This document shows, in pieces, positions 44,292-52,667 of a stretch of DNA of 64,000 nt (positions within the stretch are counted from its first letter, which is position 1; each line of letters begins with the position of its first letter). The position numbers and the translations under genes are program-made. Origin of the DNA: Saccharopolyspora erythraea. GTDB taxonomy: Bacteria > Actinomycetota > Actinomycetes > Mycobacteriales > Pseudonocardiaceae. Location: positions 2,666,001 through 2,730,000 of the forward strand of contig NZ_CP054839.1 in NCBI RefSeq assembly GCF_018141105.1. Direction: 5' to 3'. The notes under the pieces are model-generated. The model was given only the letters and a program-made list of their open reading frames with translations, searched no databases and was not told the DNA's origin.

Positions 44292-44843
44292 ATGAGCACC
44301 CGTCGGGAGCAGATCCTGGACGCCGCGGTGGAGCTGCTGGCCGCGCGCGGCCTGCGGGCGCTGACGCATCGCGGTGTGGACGAGACCGCCGGACTGCCCG
44401 CCGGCTCGGCCTCGAACCACTTCCGCACCAGGAAGGCCCTGCTGCGCGGGGTGTTCGCGCACCTGGCGGACCGGGACGAACGGGCGGTGCTCGCCCTCGC
44501 GGGACGGCGCACGCCCGCCGACGTCCGCGAGCTGGCCGAGGCGGTGGCCTCGCTGCTGCGGCACCGGCTCGGCGCCGGGCGACCGGTCGCGCTGGCGCGC
44601 CGTGCGCTGACCGCCGAGGCGGCCACCGACCCCGAGCTGTGCGCCGACCTGCGGCGCTGCCACCCGCTGCGACCCGTCACGGCGGGCTGGCTGCGGGCGC
44701 TCGGCTCGGCCGAACCCGACCGGCACGCCGAACTGCTGCTGGCCTTCGCCGACGGGCTGCTCGAGCAGCGCCTGCTGGAGGCCGGGCGCGACGGCGACCT
44801 CGCCGACGACGTGGAACCCCTGCTGCGCGGACTGCTCGGCTGA
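44292..44843 (+). CDS. TetR-family transcriptional regulator
   Basis: A 183-residue repressor. The N-terminal helix-turn-helix is REQILDAAVELLAARGL followed by RALTHRGVDETAGLPAGSASNHFRTRKALL, with the usual TetR spacing; the C-terminal ligand-binding domain ends with LAFADGLLEQRLLEAG. The start is set at ATG 44292 (MSTRREQIL); ATG 44280 is in frame but lies in the operator region. It probably represses itself and the divergent monooxygenase. Confidence 0.93.
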   Translation: MSTRREQILDAAVELLAARGLRALTHRGVDETAGLPAGSASNHFRTRKALLRGVFAHLADRDERAVLALAGRRTPADVRELAEAVASLLRHRLGAGRPVALARRALTAEAATDPELCADLRRCHPLRPVTAGWLRALGSAEPDRHAELLLAFADGLLEQRLLEAGRDGDLADDVEPLLRGLLG

Positions 44844-44844
44844 A

Positions 44845-44885
44845 GCGGCCGGGTGCCTGCGCCCGCGCGGGCCGCACCCGGCCGC
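44845..44885. terminator. Bidirectional terminator between TetR and aldehyde dehydrogenase genes
   Basis: A perfect 12-bp inverted repeat (GCGGCCGGGTGC / GCACCCGGCCGC) with a 17-base GC-rich loop, starting 2 bases after the TetR stop and ending 5 bases before the convergent gene's stop. Confidence 0.85.
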
Positions 44886-44890
44886 CGCCA

Positions 44891-46348
44891 TCAGCCGTGG
44901 ACCCGCCGCGGCACGTTCCACGGGTTGTGGTCGCGCAGCGCCTCCGGCAGCAGCGCCTGCGGCACGTTCTGGTAGGTCACCGGACGCAGGAAGCGCTCGA
45001 TCGCCGCGGTGCCCACCGAGGTGAAGCGCGGGTCGGTGGTGGCGGGGTAGGGGCCGCCGTGCTGCATCGCGGGGGACACCGCGACACCGGTCGGCCAGCC
45101 GTTGAACAGCAGGCGCCCCGCCCGGTCCCGAAGCCTCTTCAGCAGGCTCGCGCCGAACTCCGAGTCCTCCTCCTCGGCGTGCAGGGTCGCCGTCAGGTTG
45201 CCCTCGAACGCCTCCGCCGCCTGCCGGGCCTCGTCCTCGTCGCGGTAGGTGACCACGATGGACAGCGGCCCGAAGACCTCCTCCAGCAGCGTCTCCCGGT
45301 TCGCCAGCAGGGTCTGCACATCGGTGGTGAGCAGCGTCGGCACGGTGCCTTCGGAAACCTCGCCCTCGGCCAGCACCCGCACGCCCGGCACACCGGTGAC
45401 CTCGGCGCGCCGCGAGCGGTAGCCCTCGTGCAGGCGGTCGTTGAGCATCCGGTGCAGTCCGACCTCGCGCGACTGCGACGCCAGTGCGTCCTCCAGCCCG
45501 TGGTCGGCCGGCAGGAACAGCAGGCCGGGCTTGGTGCACAGCTGCCCGGCGTTGCCCGAGTACGAGGTCACGAAGCCCTTGGCGATCTCCGCGCCGCGGG
45601 CGCGCACCGCCGCCGGGGTGGCGAAGGCGGGGTTGAGGCTGCCCAGCTCGCCGAAGAACGGGATCGGCGTCGAACGCGAGGCGGCGATGTCGAACAGCGC
45701 CCGCCCGGCCGGGACCGAGCCGGTGAAGGCCGCGGCCTTCACACGCGGGTCGCGAAGCGCGGCGGTGCCGGTCTCGAAACCGAACACGACGCCGAACGCG
45801 CCCTCCGGGGCACCGTGCTCGGAGAGCGCGGCGGAGATGATCTCGCCGACCCGCGCCGACAGGCGGGGGTGGCCCGGGTGCGCCTTGACCACGACCGGGC
45901 AGCCCGCCGCCAGCGCGGCGGCGGTGTCGCCGCCGGGAACGCTGAAGGCGAACGGGAAGTTGCTGGCCGCGAAGACCAGCACCGGGCCGAGCGGGACCAG
46001 CATCCGGCGCAGGTCGGGCTTGGGCCCGAGGGCGAAGCCGTCGTCGGCCGGGTCGATGGTGGCCCCCAGGTACGAGCCCTCGGACAGCACCTCGGCGAAC
46101 AGCCGGAGCTGGAAGGTCGTGCGCTTGAGCTCTCCGGTCAGGCGGGCCTCGGACAGGTTGGTCTCGGTCATGGCCAGCGGCAGCAGTTCGGCGCCCGCCG
46201 CGTCCAGCGCGTCGGCGACGGCGCCGAGCAGCCGGGCCCGCTCGGCGGGCGGCAACGCCCCGAAGGACTCGGCCGCCCCGGCCGCCCGCTCGAGCACGGC
46301 TTCGAGACCTGCTGCGGTGGTGTCCGGAATCGGGTCGGTCGCGGTCAA
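44891..46348 (-). CDS. Aldehyde dehydrogenase, alpha-ketoglutaric semialdehyde dehydrogenase type
   Basis: A 485-residue NADP-type aldehyde dehydrogenase. FAASNFPFAFSVPGGDTAAALAAGCPVVVKAHPGHP, GELGSLNP and the catalytic Cys (about 270) in NAGQLCTKPG, plus GWPTGVAV and QHGGPYPAT, mark the ketoglutarate-semialdehyde (2,5-dioxovalerate) group, which ends oxidative sugar-acid pathways. The start is TTG 46348, six bases after GGGAG; no ATG fits. It is divergent from an L-fuconate dehydratase gene, so the pair likely serves sugar-acid breakdown. An exact substrate (fucose-derived or uronic/pentonic acid) cannot be fixed. Confidence 0.88.
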   Translation of the reverse strand: MTATDPIPDTTAAGLEAVLERAAGAAESFGALPPAERARLLGAVADALDAAGAELLPLAMTETNLSEARLTGELKRTTFQLRLFAEVLSEGSYLGATIDPADDGFALGPKPDLRRMLVPLGPVLVFAASNFPFAFSVPGGDTAAALAAGCPVVVKAHPGHPRLSARVGEIISAALSEHGAPEGAFGVVFGFETGTAALRDPRVKAAAFTGSVPAGRALFDIAASRSTPIPFFGELGSLNPAFATPAAVRARGAEIAKGFVTSYSGNAGQLCTKPGLLFLPADHGLEDALASQSREVGLHRMLNDRLHEGYRSRRAEVTGVPGVRVLAEGEVSEGTVPTLLTTDVQTLLANRETLLEEVFGPLSIVVTYRDEDEARQAAEAFEGNLTATLHAEEEDSEFGASLLKRLRDRAGRLLFNGWPTGVAVSPAMQHGGPYPATTDPRFTSVGTAAIERFLRPVTYQNVPQALLPEALRDHNPWNVPRRVHG

Positions 46349-46579
46349 GATGGCTCCCTTGCGATCTGCGGTGCTCTGCGATCGGCGGCGGCTCCTGCGC
46401 CCCGCGGCCCACCGTAGTACGACAGGGCCGGGTTTGGTCCGGCCAAATACATCGGATGGATCAAGACCGGAGAACGCCGCGGATGAGCGGGCCGAGGCCG
46501 ATCACGGGGTTTGATCGGAGGTCTCCGTGGGCCACGATGGCAGTCGGCACCGTGTCGACCGAGCAGCGGGAGTGACCGA

Positions 46580-47878
46580 ATGACCGCACGCGTAGTGGAC
46601 TTCGAAACCGTCGACCTGCGTTTCCCCACCTCACGGCAGCTCGACGGATCCGACGCGATGAACCCGGCGCCCGACTACTCGGCGGCCTACGTCGTGCTGC
46701 GCACCGACCACCCGGAGGTGCCCGAGGGTCACGGCTTCACCTTCACCATCGGGCGCGGCAACGACCTGGTGGTCGCGGCGGTCCGGGCGGTGGCGAACCG
46801 GGCGCGGGGCATCCCGGTCGACGACATCGTCGGCGACCTCGGCGCGTTCGCCCGCCACCTCACCGCCGACAGCCAGCTGCGCTGGCTCGGACCGGACAAG
46901 GGCGTCATCCACCTGGCCACGGCCGCGGTGGTCAACGCGGCGTGGGACCTGGCGGCCAAGCTCGCGGGCAAGCCCGTCTGGAAGCTGCTCGCCGACATGT
47001 CCCCGCGCGAGATCACCGACCTGGTCGACTGGCGCTACCTGCGCGACGCGCTCACCCCGGAGGCCGCCGTCGACCTGCTCGAACGCGCCGAGCCGGGACG
47101 CGCCGAGCGGGAGGCCCGCATCCGCCGGGAGGGCTACCCGGCCTACACCACCAGTGCCGGCTGGCTCGGCTACGACGACGCCAAGCTGCGGCGGCTGTGC
47201 CAGGAGGCGGTCGACGAGGGCTGGGACTCGGTCAAGCTCAAGGTCGGCGCGGACCTGGCCGACGACCGGCGGCGCTGCCGCATCGCCCGCGAGATCATCG
47301 GCCCCGACCGGAGGCTGATGATCGACGCCAACCAGACCCTCGGCGTCGCGGACGCCGTGGAATGGCACCGGGGGCTGGCCGAGTTCGGCATCTGGTGGTT
47401 CGAGGAACCGACCAGTCCCGACGACGTGCTCGGCCACGCCGCCATCCAGCGCGAGATCGCGCCCACGCACGTGGCCACCGGCGAGCACGCGCACAACCCC
47501 GTGATGTTCAAGCAGTTCCTGCAGGCCGGGGCGATCGGGATCTGCCAGATCGACGCCTGCCGGCTCGGCGGGGTCAACGAGGCCGTCGCCTCGATCCTGC
47601 TCGCGGCCGCGCACGGCGTCCCGGTGTGCCCGCACGCCGGGGGAGTGGGGCTGTGCGAGCTGGTGCAGCACCTGTCGATCTTCGACTACGTCGCGGTGAG
47701 CGGTGAGCTGGAGAACCGGGTGATCGAGTACGTCGACCACCTGCACGAGCACTTCGTCGACCCGGTCCGGCTGCGCGACGGGCGCTACCTCCCGCCGGAG
47801 ATCCCCGGCTACAGCGCCGAGATCCGCCGGGACACCCTGGAGCGCTACCGCTTCCCGGGCGGCGGGGCCTGGCACTGA
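46580..47878 (+). CDS. fucD: L-fuconate dehydratase (enolase superfamily)
   Basis: A 432-residue mandelate-racemase-type enzyme that removes water from L-fuconate to give 2-keto-3-deoxy-L-fuconate. Catalytic features in order are KxK in SVKLKVG (about 218-224), metal ligands in [18 protein letters not shown] and ATGEHAHN, and the catalytic His in [13 protein letters not shown]. The family-specific [13 protein letters not shown] follows. Length fits FucD/ENOSF1. The other fucose-pathway enzymes (dehydrogenase, lactonase, KDF dehydrogenase) are not in the window. Confidence 0.92.
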   Translation: MTARVVDFETVDLRFPTSRQLDGSDAMNPAPDYSAAYVVLRTDHPEVPEGHGFTFTIGRGNDLVVAAVRAVANRARGIPVDDIVGDLGAFARHLTADSQLRWLGPDKGVIHLATAAVVNAAWDLAAKLAGKPVWKLLADMSPREITDLVDWRYLRDALTPEAAVDLLERAEPGRAEREARIRREGYPAYTTSAGWLGYDDAKLRRLCQEAVDEGWDSVKLKVGADLADDRRRCRIAREIIGPDRRLMIDANQTLGVADAVEWHRGLAEFGIWWFEEPTSPDDVLGHAAIQREIAPTHVATGEHAHNPVMFKQFLQAGAIGICQIDACRLGGVNEAVASILLAAAHGVPVCPHAGGVGLCELVQHLSIFDYVAVSGELENRVIEYVDHLHEHFVDPVRLRDGRYLPPEIPGYSAEIRRDTLERYRFPGGGAWH

Positions 47879-47914
47879 CGGACGAGAACGCACCGCACCG
47901 GACCGGAAAAGCTG

Positions 47915-47943
47915 GACGGGCCCGCGCATCGCACGGGCCCGTC
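47915..47943. terminator. Terminator between fucD and fprA
   Basis: A perfect 10-bp inverted repeat (GACGGGCCCG / CGGGCCCGTC) with a 9-base loop, between convergent stops at 47878 and 47959. Confidence 0.83.
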
Positions 47944-47958
47944 CTCGGTCGGTCGCGA

Positions 47959-49311
47959 TCAGCTCTCCGGGCGGGAGATGCGCACCATGTCCTCGCGCGG
48001 GACGACCTTGACCCGCTCCCGGCCCAGGGCCTCGCCCAGCGACTTCTCGTGCGCGTCGAGCAGGTTCCAGCCGTCCCACGTCGTGTACTCCACGGCGCGC
48101 TCGTCCAGCAGGCGCAGGACGCTGTCGCGCTCGGGCTGCTCGGCGGGGGTGAAGGAGTCCAGGTCGGCAAGCAGGTTGTTGATGGTCTCCAGGGCGTCGC
48201 CCTTGGTGTGGCCGATCAGTCCCACCGGGCCACGCTTGATCCAGCCCGTGGTGTAGACGCCCTGCATGTGCTCGCCGTCGAGGTCGAGCACCCGGCCGCC
48301 GTCGTTGGGCACGGTGCCGGTGCCGTGGTCGAACGGCAGGTCGGCCACCGGCGAGCTCAGGTAGCCCACCGCCCGGTAGACCGCCTGCACCGGCACCGTC
48401 TCGAACTCGCCGGTGCCGCGCACGCTGCCGTCGCCGTTGAGCTCCATGACCTCGGTCCTGAGGCCCTCGACGCGGTCGGTGCCGACGATCTCGGCGGGGC
48501 CGCGCAGGAAGTGGAAGTGCAGCCGCCGCGGGGTGTCGTCCTTGCGGTCGCGCAGCGCCCAGTCCTGCAGCGTCTTGACGATCGTCTTGACCTGGTTGTT
48601 GGTCCGGATCGCCTCCTCGCTGGCCTCGTCCAGCTCGAAGCCCTCGGGGTGCACGACCAGTTCCATGCCGTCCTGGTGGTCCAGCTCCCGCAGCTCGAGC
48701 GGGGTGAACTTGGTCTGCGCCGGGCCACGGCGGGCGAACAGGTGCACGTCGGTCACCTTGGACGCCTTGAGTCCCTGGTAGACGTTGTCCGGGATCTCGG
48801 TGCGCAGCAGGTCGTCGGCCTGCTTGGCCAGCACCCGCGCCACGTCCAGCGCGACGTTGCCCGCGCCGATCACCGCGACCTGCTCGGCTTCCAGCGTCCA
48901 GTCGCGCGGCGCTTCGGGGTAGCCGTCGTACCAGTACACGAACTCCGCGGCGCCGTGGCTCTGCGGCAGGTCGGCGCCGGGGATGTCGAGCTCGCGGTCC
49001 TTGTCGGCGCCGGTGGAGAAGATCACCGCGTCGTAGTGGCGGCGCAGGTCGTCCAGCTTGACGTCCACACCGTAGTCGACGTTGCCGAGGAAGCGGATCT
49101 CCGGCTTCTCCATCACCCGGTGCAGGGCGTTGACGATGCCCTTGATGCGCGGGTGGTCGGGCGCGACGCCGTAGCGGATCAGCCCGTAGGGCGCGGGCAT
49201 CCGGTCGAGCAGGTCGATGTCCACCGGGGTCTCGGACTTGGTCAGGATGTCGGCGGCGTAGACGCCGGCGGGCCCTGCCCCGACGATGGCCACTCGCAGT
49301 GCGCGGGTCAT
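47959..49311 (-). CDS. fprA: Ferredoxin/adrenodoxin-type NADP+ reductase FprA
   Basis: A 450-residue flavoprotein that shuttles electrons between NADPH and ferredoxin, feeding cytochrome P450s and other oxidases. The FAD motif is VAIVGAGPAGVYAA at the N-terminus, PYGLIRYGVAPDHPRIKG is diagnostic of the adrenodoxin-reductase group, VAVIGAGNVALDVARVL is the NADP motif, and GWIKRGPVGLIGHTK is the C-terminal signature. Length matches mycobacterial FprA. ATG 49311 follows AGGAGGAAG. Single gene, with an iron-box-like palindrome about 100 bases upstream. Confidence 0.95.
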   Translation of the reverse strand: MTRALRVAIVGAGPAGVYAADILTKSETPVDIDLLDRMPAPYGLIRYGVAPDHPRIKGIVNALHRVMEKPEIRFLGNVDYGVDVKLDDLRRHYDAVIFSTGADKDRELDIPGADLPQSHGAAEFVYWYDGYPEAPRDWTLEAEQVAVIGAGNVALDVARVLAKQADDLLRTEIPDNVYQGLKASKVTDVHLFARRGPAQTKFTPLELRELDHQDGMELVVHPEGFELDEASEEAIRTNNQVKTIVKTLQDWALRDRKDDTPRRLHFHFLRGPAEIVGTDRVEGLRTEVMELNGDGSVRGTGEFETVPVQAVYRAVGYLSSPVADLPFDHGTGTVPNDGGRVLDLDGEHMQGVYTTGWIKRGPVGLIGHTKGDALETINNLLADLDSFTPAEQPERDSVLRLLDERAVEYTTWDGWNLLDAHEKSLGEALGRERVKVVPREDMVRISRPES

Positions 49312-49410
49312 CTGATCTTCCTCCTGCTTCCCCAGCCCTCGCATGGCCGCGGATCGAACGCTCTGCCGGCCCGTCGTTGAGCCGTGGTCTGACACTGGAT
49401 CACTTCCATG

Positions 49411-49425
49411 TTAGGCATGCCTTAC
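49411..49425. promoter_or_regulatory. Iron-box-like palindrome upstream of fprA; 49312-49641 otherwise empty
   Basis: TTAGGCATGCCTTAC contains a perfect AGGCATGCCT palindrome and TTAGG/CCTTA half-sites similar to the DtxR/IdeR/DmdR operator. It is 100 bases from the fprA start and about 220 from the divergent methyltransferase start. The rest of this 330-base divergent gap shows no gene or other clear signal. Confidence 0.4.
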
Positions 49426-49641
49426 CCGCGATCCCGGCATGCGGACCGTGACAATGCTCATAGCCGCCCCTCGGGCGAGGAAACGCGGAAGTGTCGGCGA
49501 GATCGTAAGCACATTCGGTACGTGACCGACTGCGGGCTGTGACACTAGGATGCACATGATCATCCACCCGATGTGCTGACAACCGGGTAGAGCGATCAGT
49601 GATCGCCGCCCCGGGACACCGCCGAACGAGGGGATCCAGCG

Positions 49642-50451
49642 ATGGAGTCGCGGCCGAACTGGCTGCCCAAGGGCGTCGACCTGGAAGTGCCCAGCGCCGC
49701 CCGCTGCTACGACTACTACCTGGGAGGAGCGCACAACTTCGCGGTGGACCGCGAGCTCGCCCGCAAGGTCGAGGCGGCCGTACCCAACGTGCGCGACTTC
49801 GCCCAGAACAACCGCGCCTTCTTGCGCCGGGTGGTGCGCCACCTGCTCGACAAGGGCGTGCGGCAGTTCCTCGACATCGGCTCGGGCATCCCGACCGCGG
49901 GCAACGTCCACGAGATCGCCCAGCAGGTCGACCCGGGCGCGCGGGTGGTCTACGTGGACAACGAACCGGTCGCCGTAGCCCACGCCGAGACCATCCTGGA
50001 CGGCAACGACAACGCCGACGTGGTGCACGCCGACGCGGCCGACATCTCCGGCGTGCTCGACTCACCGCAGGTGCGGCGGCTGCTCGACTTCGACCAGCCG
50101 GTGGGCGTGCTGATGGTCGCCCTGCTGCACTTCGTGCCGGACTCCCGGCGCCCGGACGAGATCATCGGCGCCTACCACGACCGGATGGCACCGGGCAGCT
50201 ACCTCGGCGTGTCGCACGCGAGTACCGACCACCACCCCGAGAGTCTGCGAAGGATCATCGACCTGTACAAGAACAGCAGCAACCCCGTGGTCTCCCGCAC
50301 CCGCCAGGAGGTGGCCGATCTGATGTCGCGGTTCGAGCTCGTCGAGCCCGGCGTGGTGTACGTGCCTGCCTGGCACCCCGACACCGACGAGGACGTGTGG
50401 GACGAGCCCGAGAGGTCGATCGTCTACGGGGCACTCGGGCGAAAGATCTAG
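49642..50451 (+). CDS. DUF574-family (Methyltransf_19) SAM-dependent methyltransferase
   Basis: A 269-residue protein with VPSAARCYDYYLGGAHNFAVDRE, QFLDIGSGIPTAGNVHE, VVYVDNEPVAVAHA and HYHDRMAPGSYL-type segments, the set that defines this actinomycete-specific family (often present in many copies per genome). The SAM-binding motif is LDIGSGIPT (about 77-85). Substrates are not known for the family. ATG 49642 follows GAGGGGATC. Its stop TAG is directly followed by the ATG of a cyclic-di-GMP-type gene, so the two are transcribed together. Confidence 0.9.
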   Translation: MESRPNWLPKGVDLEVPSAARCYDYYLGGAHNFAVDRELARKVEAAVPNVRDFAQNNRAFLRRVVRHLLDKGVRQFLDIGSGIPTAGNVHEIAQQVDPGARVVYVDNEPVAVAHAETILDGNDNADVVHADAADISGVLDSPQVRRLLDFDQPVGVLMVALLHFVPDSRRPDEIIGAYHDRMAPGSYLGVSHASTDHHPESLRRIIDLYKNSSNPVVSRTRQEVADLMSRFELVEPGVVYVPAWHPDTDEDVWDEPERSIVYGALGRKI

Positions 50452-52560
50452 ATGCGGCGTACCGGGATGTCCGGACCGCACCGCGCCGAGCTCGCCAAGC
50501 GGTGGACCCGGGAGATCATCAACACCAGCTACGTGCCGATGGCCCGCCAGGACCTGGAGGCGTTCCTGGCCGACCGGCTCGACGAGCTGGCCACCGCCAT
50601 GACCGGCGGTGACGCCTCCGCGGGCATCGCGGCGGGGGTCGGCGAGCGGATGGTCGGGATCCACCTGACCAACACCACCGCCGTCGCCAACACGCTGCGG
50701 CTGCTGGCCGCGGAGCTCCCGCGCCTGGTGGCCGCGGCCGAGCCGGACCGCATCAACGTGGTCCTCGGCGCGCTGGGCGCGGGGTACGCGCGGCGGCTGC
50801 GCGAGCGGACGCTGGCCGAGCAGGAGGTCATCAAGCAGGCGGTGCTGCGCGCCAGGGACGCCGCCGAGGAGGCGCTGCGCGCCAGCGAGGCCAGGTCGCG
50901 GGCGGTGTTCGTCTCCTCCGCGCTGGGCATCGCCATCGCCGCGCTCGACGGCACCATCGACGAGGTCAACCCGTCGATGGAGCAGATCTTCGACGGCGTC
51001 GGCGGGCAGCTGGTCGGCGGCACGCTGTTCGACCTCGTCGACGAGGACTGGCTGGCCGACCTGCGCACCGCGGACGCCCAGCTGGCCGCCGGCGAGACCG
51101 AGCGCTTCCACCGCGACCTGCGCTACACCCGCCCCGACGGCGCGCACATCTGGACCCAGCTCTCGGCGTCGCTGGTCCGCGACGCCCGCGGCGAGCCCGG
51201 CTACCAGATCCTGCTCTACGAGGACATCACCGAGCGGCACATGCTGCAGGAGCAGTTCCGCAGGCAGGCCACCCACGACCCGCTGACCGGGCTGGCCAAC
51301 CGCACGCTGCTCAAGACCCGGCTGGACTCCGCGCTGGAACCGACCTACCCCGACAGGCGGGTCGGGCTGTGCTACTTCGACCTCGACGGCTTCAAGGCCG
51401 TCAACGACAGCCTCGGCCACCCCATCGGCGACGACCTGCTGCGCGCCATCGCCCACCGCATCCAGACCGTCAGCGGGCAGGAGGGCATGCTGACCGCACG
51501 GATGGGCGGTGACGAGTTCGTCGTGCTCACCCCGGACTCGCAGGGCACCGCGGGCCAGCTCGAGCTGGTCGAGCGGATGCTCGCCGAGATCACCCGGCCG
51601 GTGCACATCGGCGGCCACGAGCTGACCGCGTCGGCCAGCGTCGGCGTCGTGGAGCGCGAGGTCGCCGGGACCAGCGCGGACGAGCTGCTGCGCGACGCCG
51701 ACATCACGCTCTACCGGGCCAAGGCCGCCGGGCGCGACCAGTGGACGCTGTTCGACCCCGAGCCCAACGCCGATGCCCGCCGCCGGTTCCGGCTCTCGGC
51801 GGCCATGCCCGCCGCGCTCCAGCAGAACGACCTGTTCGTCGAGTACGAGCCGATCGTGCGGCTGGAGTCGGGCGCGTTGCTCGCCGCCGGCGCCACCATC
51901 CGGTGGGACCACCCCGAGCTCGGCGAGCTCGGTGAGGAGGACTTCCTCGGGCTGGCCGAGGAGACCGGGCTCATCACGCGGCTGGGCACCTGGGCGTTGC
52001 GGCGGGCGTGCGAGCACGCGCTGGAGTGGGTGCGGCGCGCAGGCCCGGACGCGCCGATGGCCGGGGTGAACCTCTCGCCCCGGCACTGCCGGGACCCCGA
52101 GCTCGTCGGCGACGTCCAGCGCATCCTGCGCGAGACCGGCCTGCCGCCGGAGTGCCTGGCGCTGGGGCTGCCCCAGTCGGCGCTGTTCGACCACAGCGGT
52201 GACCCGGTGGACTTCCTGGACATCCTCTCCGAGATGGGCGTCCGGCTGGCCGTCTACGACTTCGGCCACGACCTGAACCAGATCCCCCGCATGCGGCGGC
52301 TGCCGCTGCACGCGGTGCAGATCTTCGGCGACTTCCTCGACGGCTTCGCCGACCCCGGAGGCCCGAGCCCGCTCGACGAGCACCTCGTGCACGGCGTGGT
52401 GACCTCCGCCGCGCTGCTCGGGCTGCCGGTCATCGCCCGCGACGTCCGCACCGACGAGCAGGCCAAGTGCCTCCAGCAGCTCGGCGTGAGCAGCGTCCAG
52501 GGTCCTTACACCGGCGGCCGGGCGTCGGCCAGCGAGATCGCCGGGATGATCGGCGGCTGA
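50452..52560 (+). CDS. PAS-GGDEF protein with degenerate EAL domain
   Basis: A 702-residue soluble protein. The N-terminal helical domain (about 1-150) reads HRAELAKRWTREIINTSY. A PAS domain spans about 155-275, and the GGDEF domain has intact MGGDEF (352-356), with no RxxD inhibitory site, so it may make cyclic di-GMP. The EAL domain (about 445-700) is degenerate: EALxRW reads GATIRW, the LExTES segment reads LGLPQS, DDFG reads YDFG, and KIDRSF reads QIFGDF, so phosphodiesterase activity is unlikely. It may act as an effector-binding or partner domain. It starts at the base after the methyltransferase stop. Confidence 0.9.
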   Translation: MRRTGMSGPHRAELAKRWTREIINTSYVPMARQDLEAFLADRLDELATAMTGGDASAGIAAGVGERMVGIHLTNTTAVANTLRLLAAELPRLVAAAEPDRINVVLGALGAGYARRLRERTLAEQEVIKQAVLRARDAAEEALRASEARSRAVFVSSALGIAIAALDGTIDEVNPSMEQIFDGVGGQLVGGTLFDLVDEDWLADLRTADAQLAAGETERFHRDLRYTRPDGAHIWTQLSASLVRDARGEPGYQILLYEDITERHMLQEQFRRQATHDPLTGLANRTLLKTRLDSALEPTYPDRRVGLCYFDLDGFKAVNDSLGHPIGDDLLRAIAHRIQTVSGQEGMLTARMGGDEFVVLTPDSQGTAGQLELVERMLAEITRPVHIGGHELTASASVGVVEREVAGTSADELLRDADITLYRAKAAGRDQWTLFDPEPNADARRRFRLSAAMPAALQQNDLFVEYEPIVRLESGALLAAGATIRWDHPELGELGEEDFLGLAEETGLITRLGTWALRRACEHALEWVRRAGPDAPMAGVNLSPRHCRDPELVGDVQRILRETGLPPECLALGLPQSALFDHSGDPVDFLDILSEMGVRLAVYDFGHDLNQIPRMRRLPLHAVQIFGDFLDGFADPGGPSPLDEHLVHGVVTSAALLGLPVIARDVRTDEQAKCLQQLGVSSVQGPYTGGRASASEIAGMIGG

Positions 52561-52667
52561 GTCCGCCCGCCGGAGCTGGCAGGAACCGGTCGGCGGCGGG
52601 CCGATAGCATCGTTCGTACGTAGCGTCCCCGTGCCGGTGCGCGACCGGCACCAGCCTAGGAGTAACC

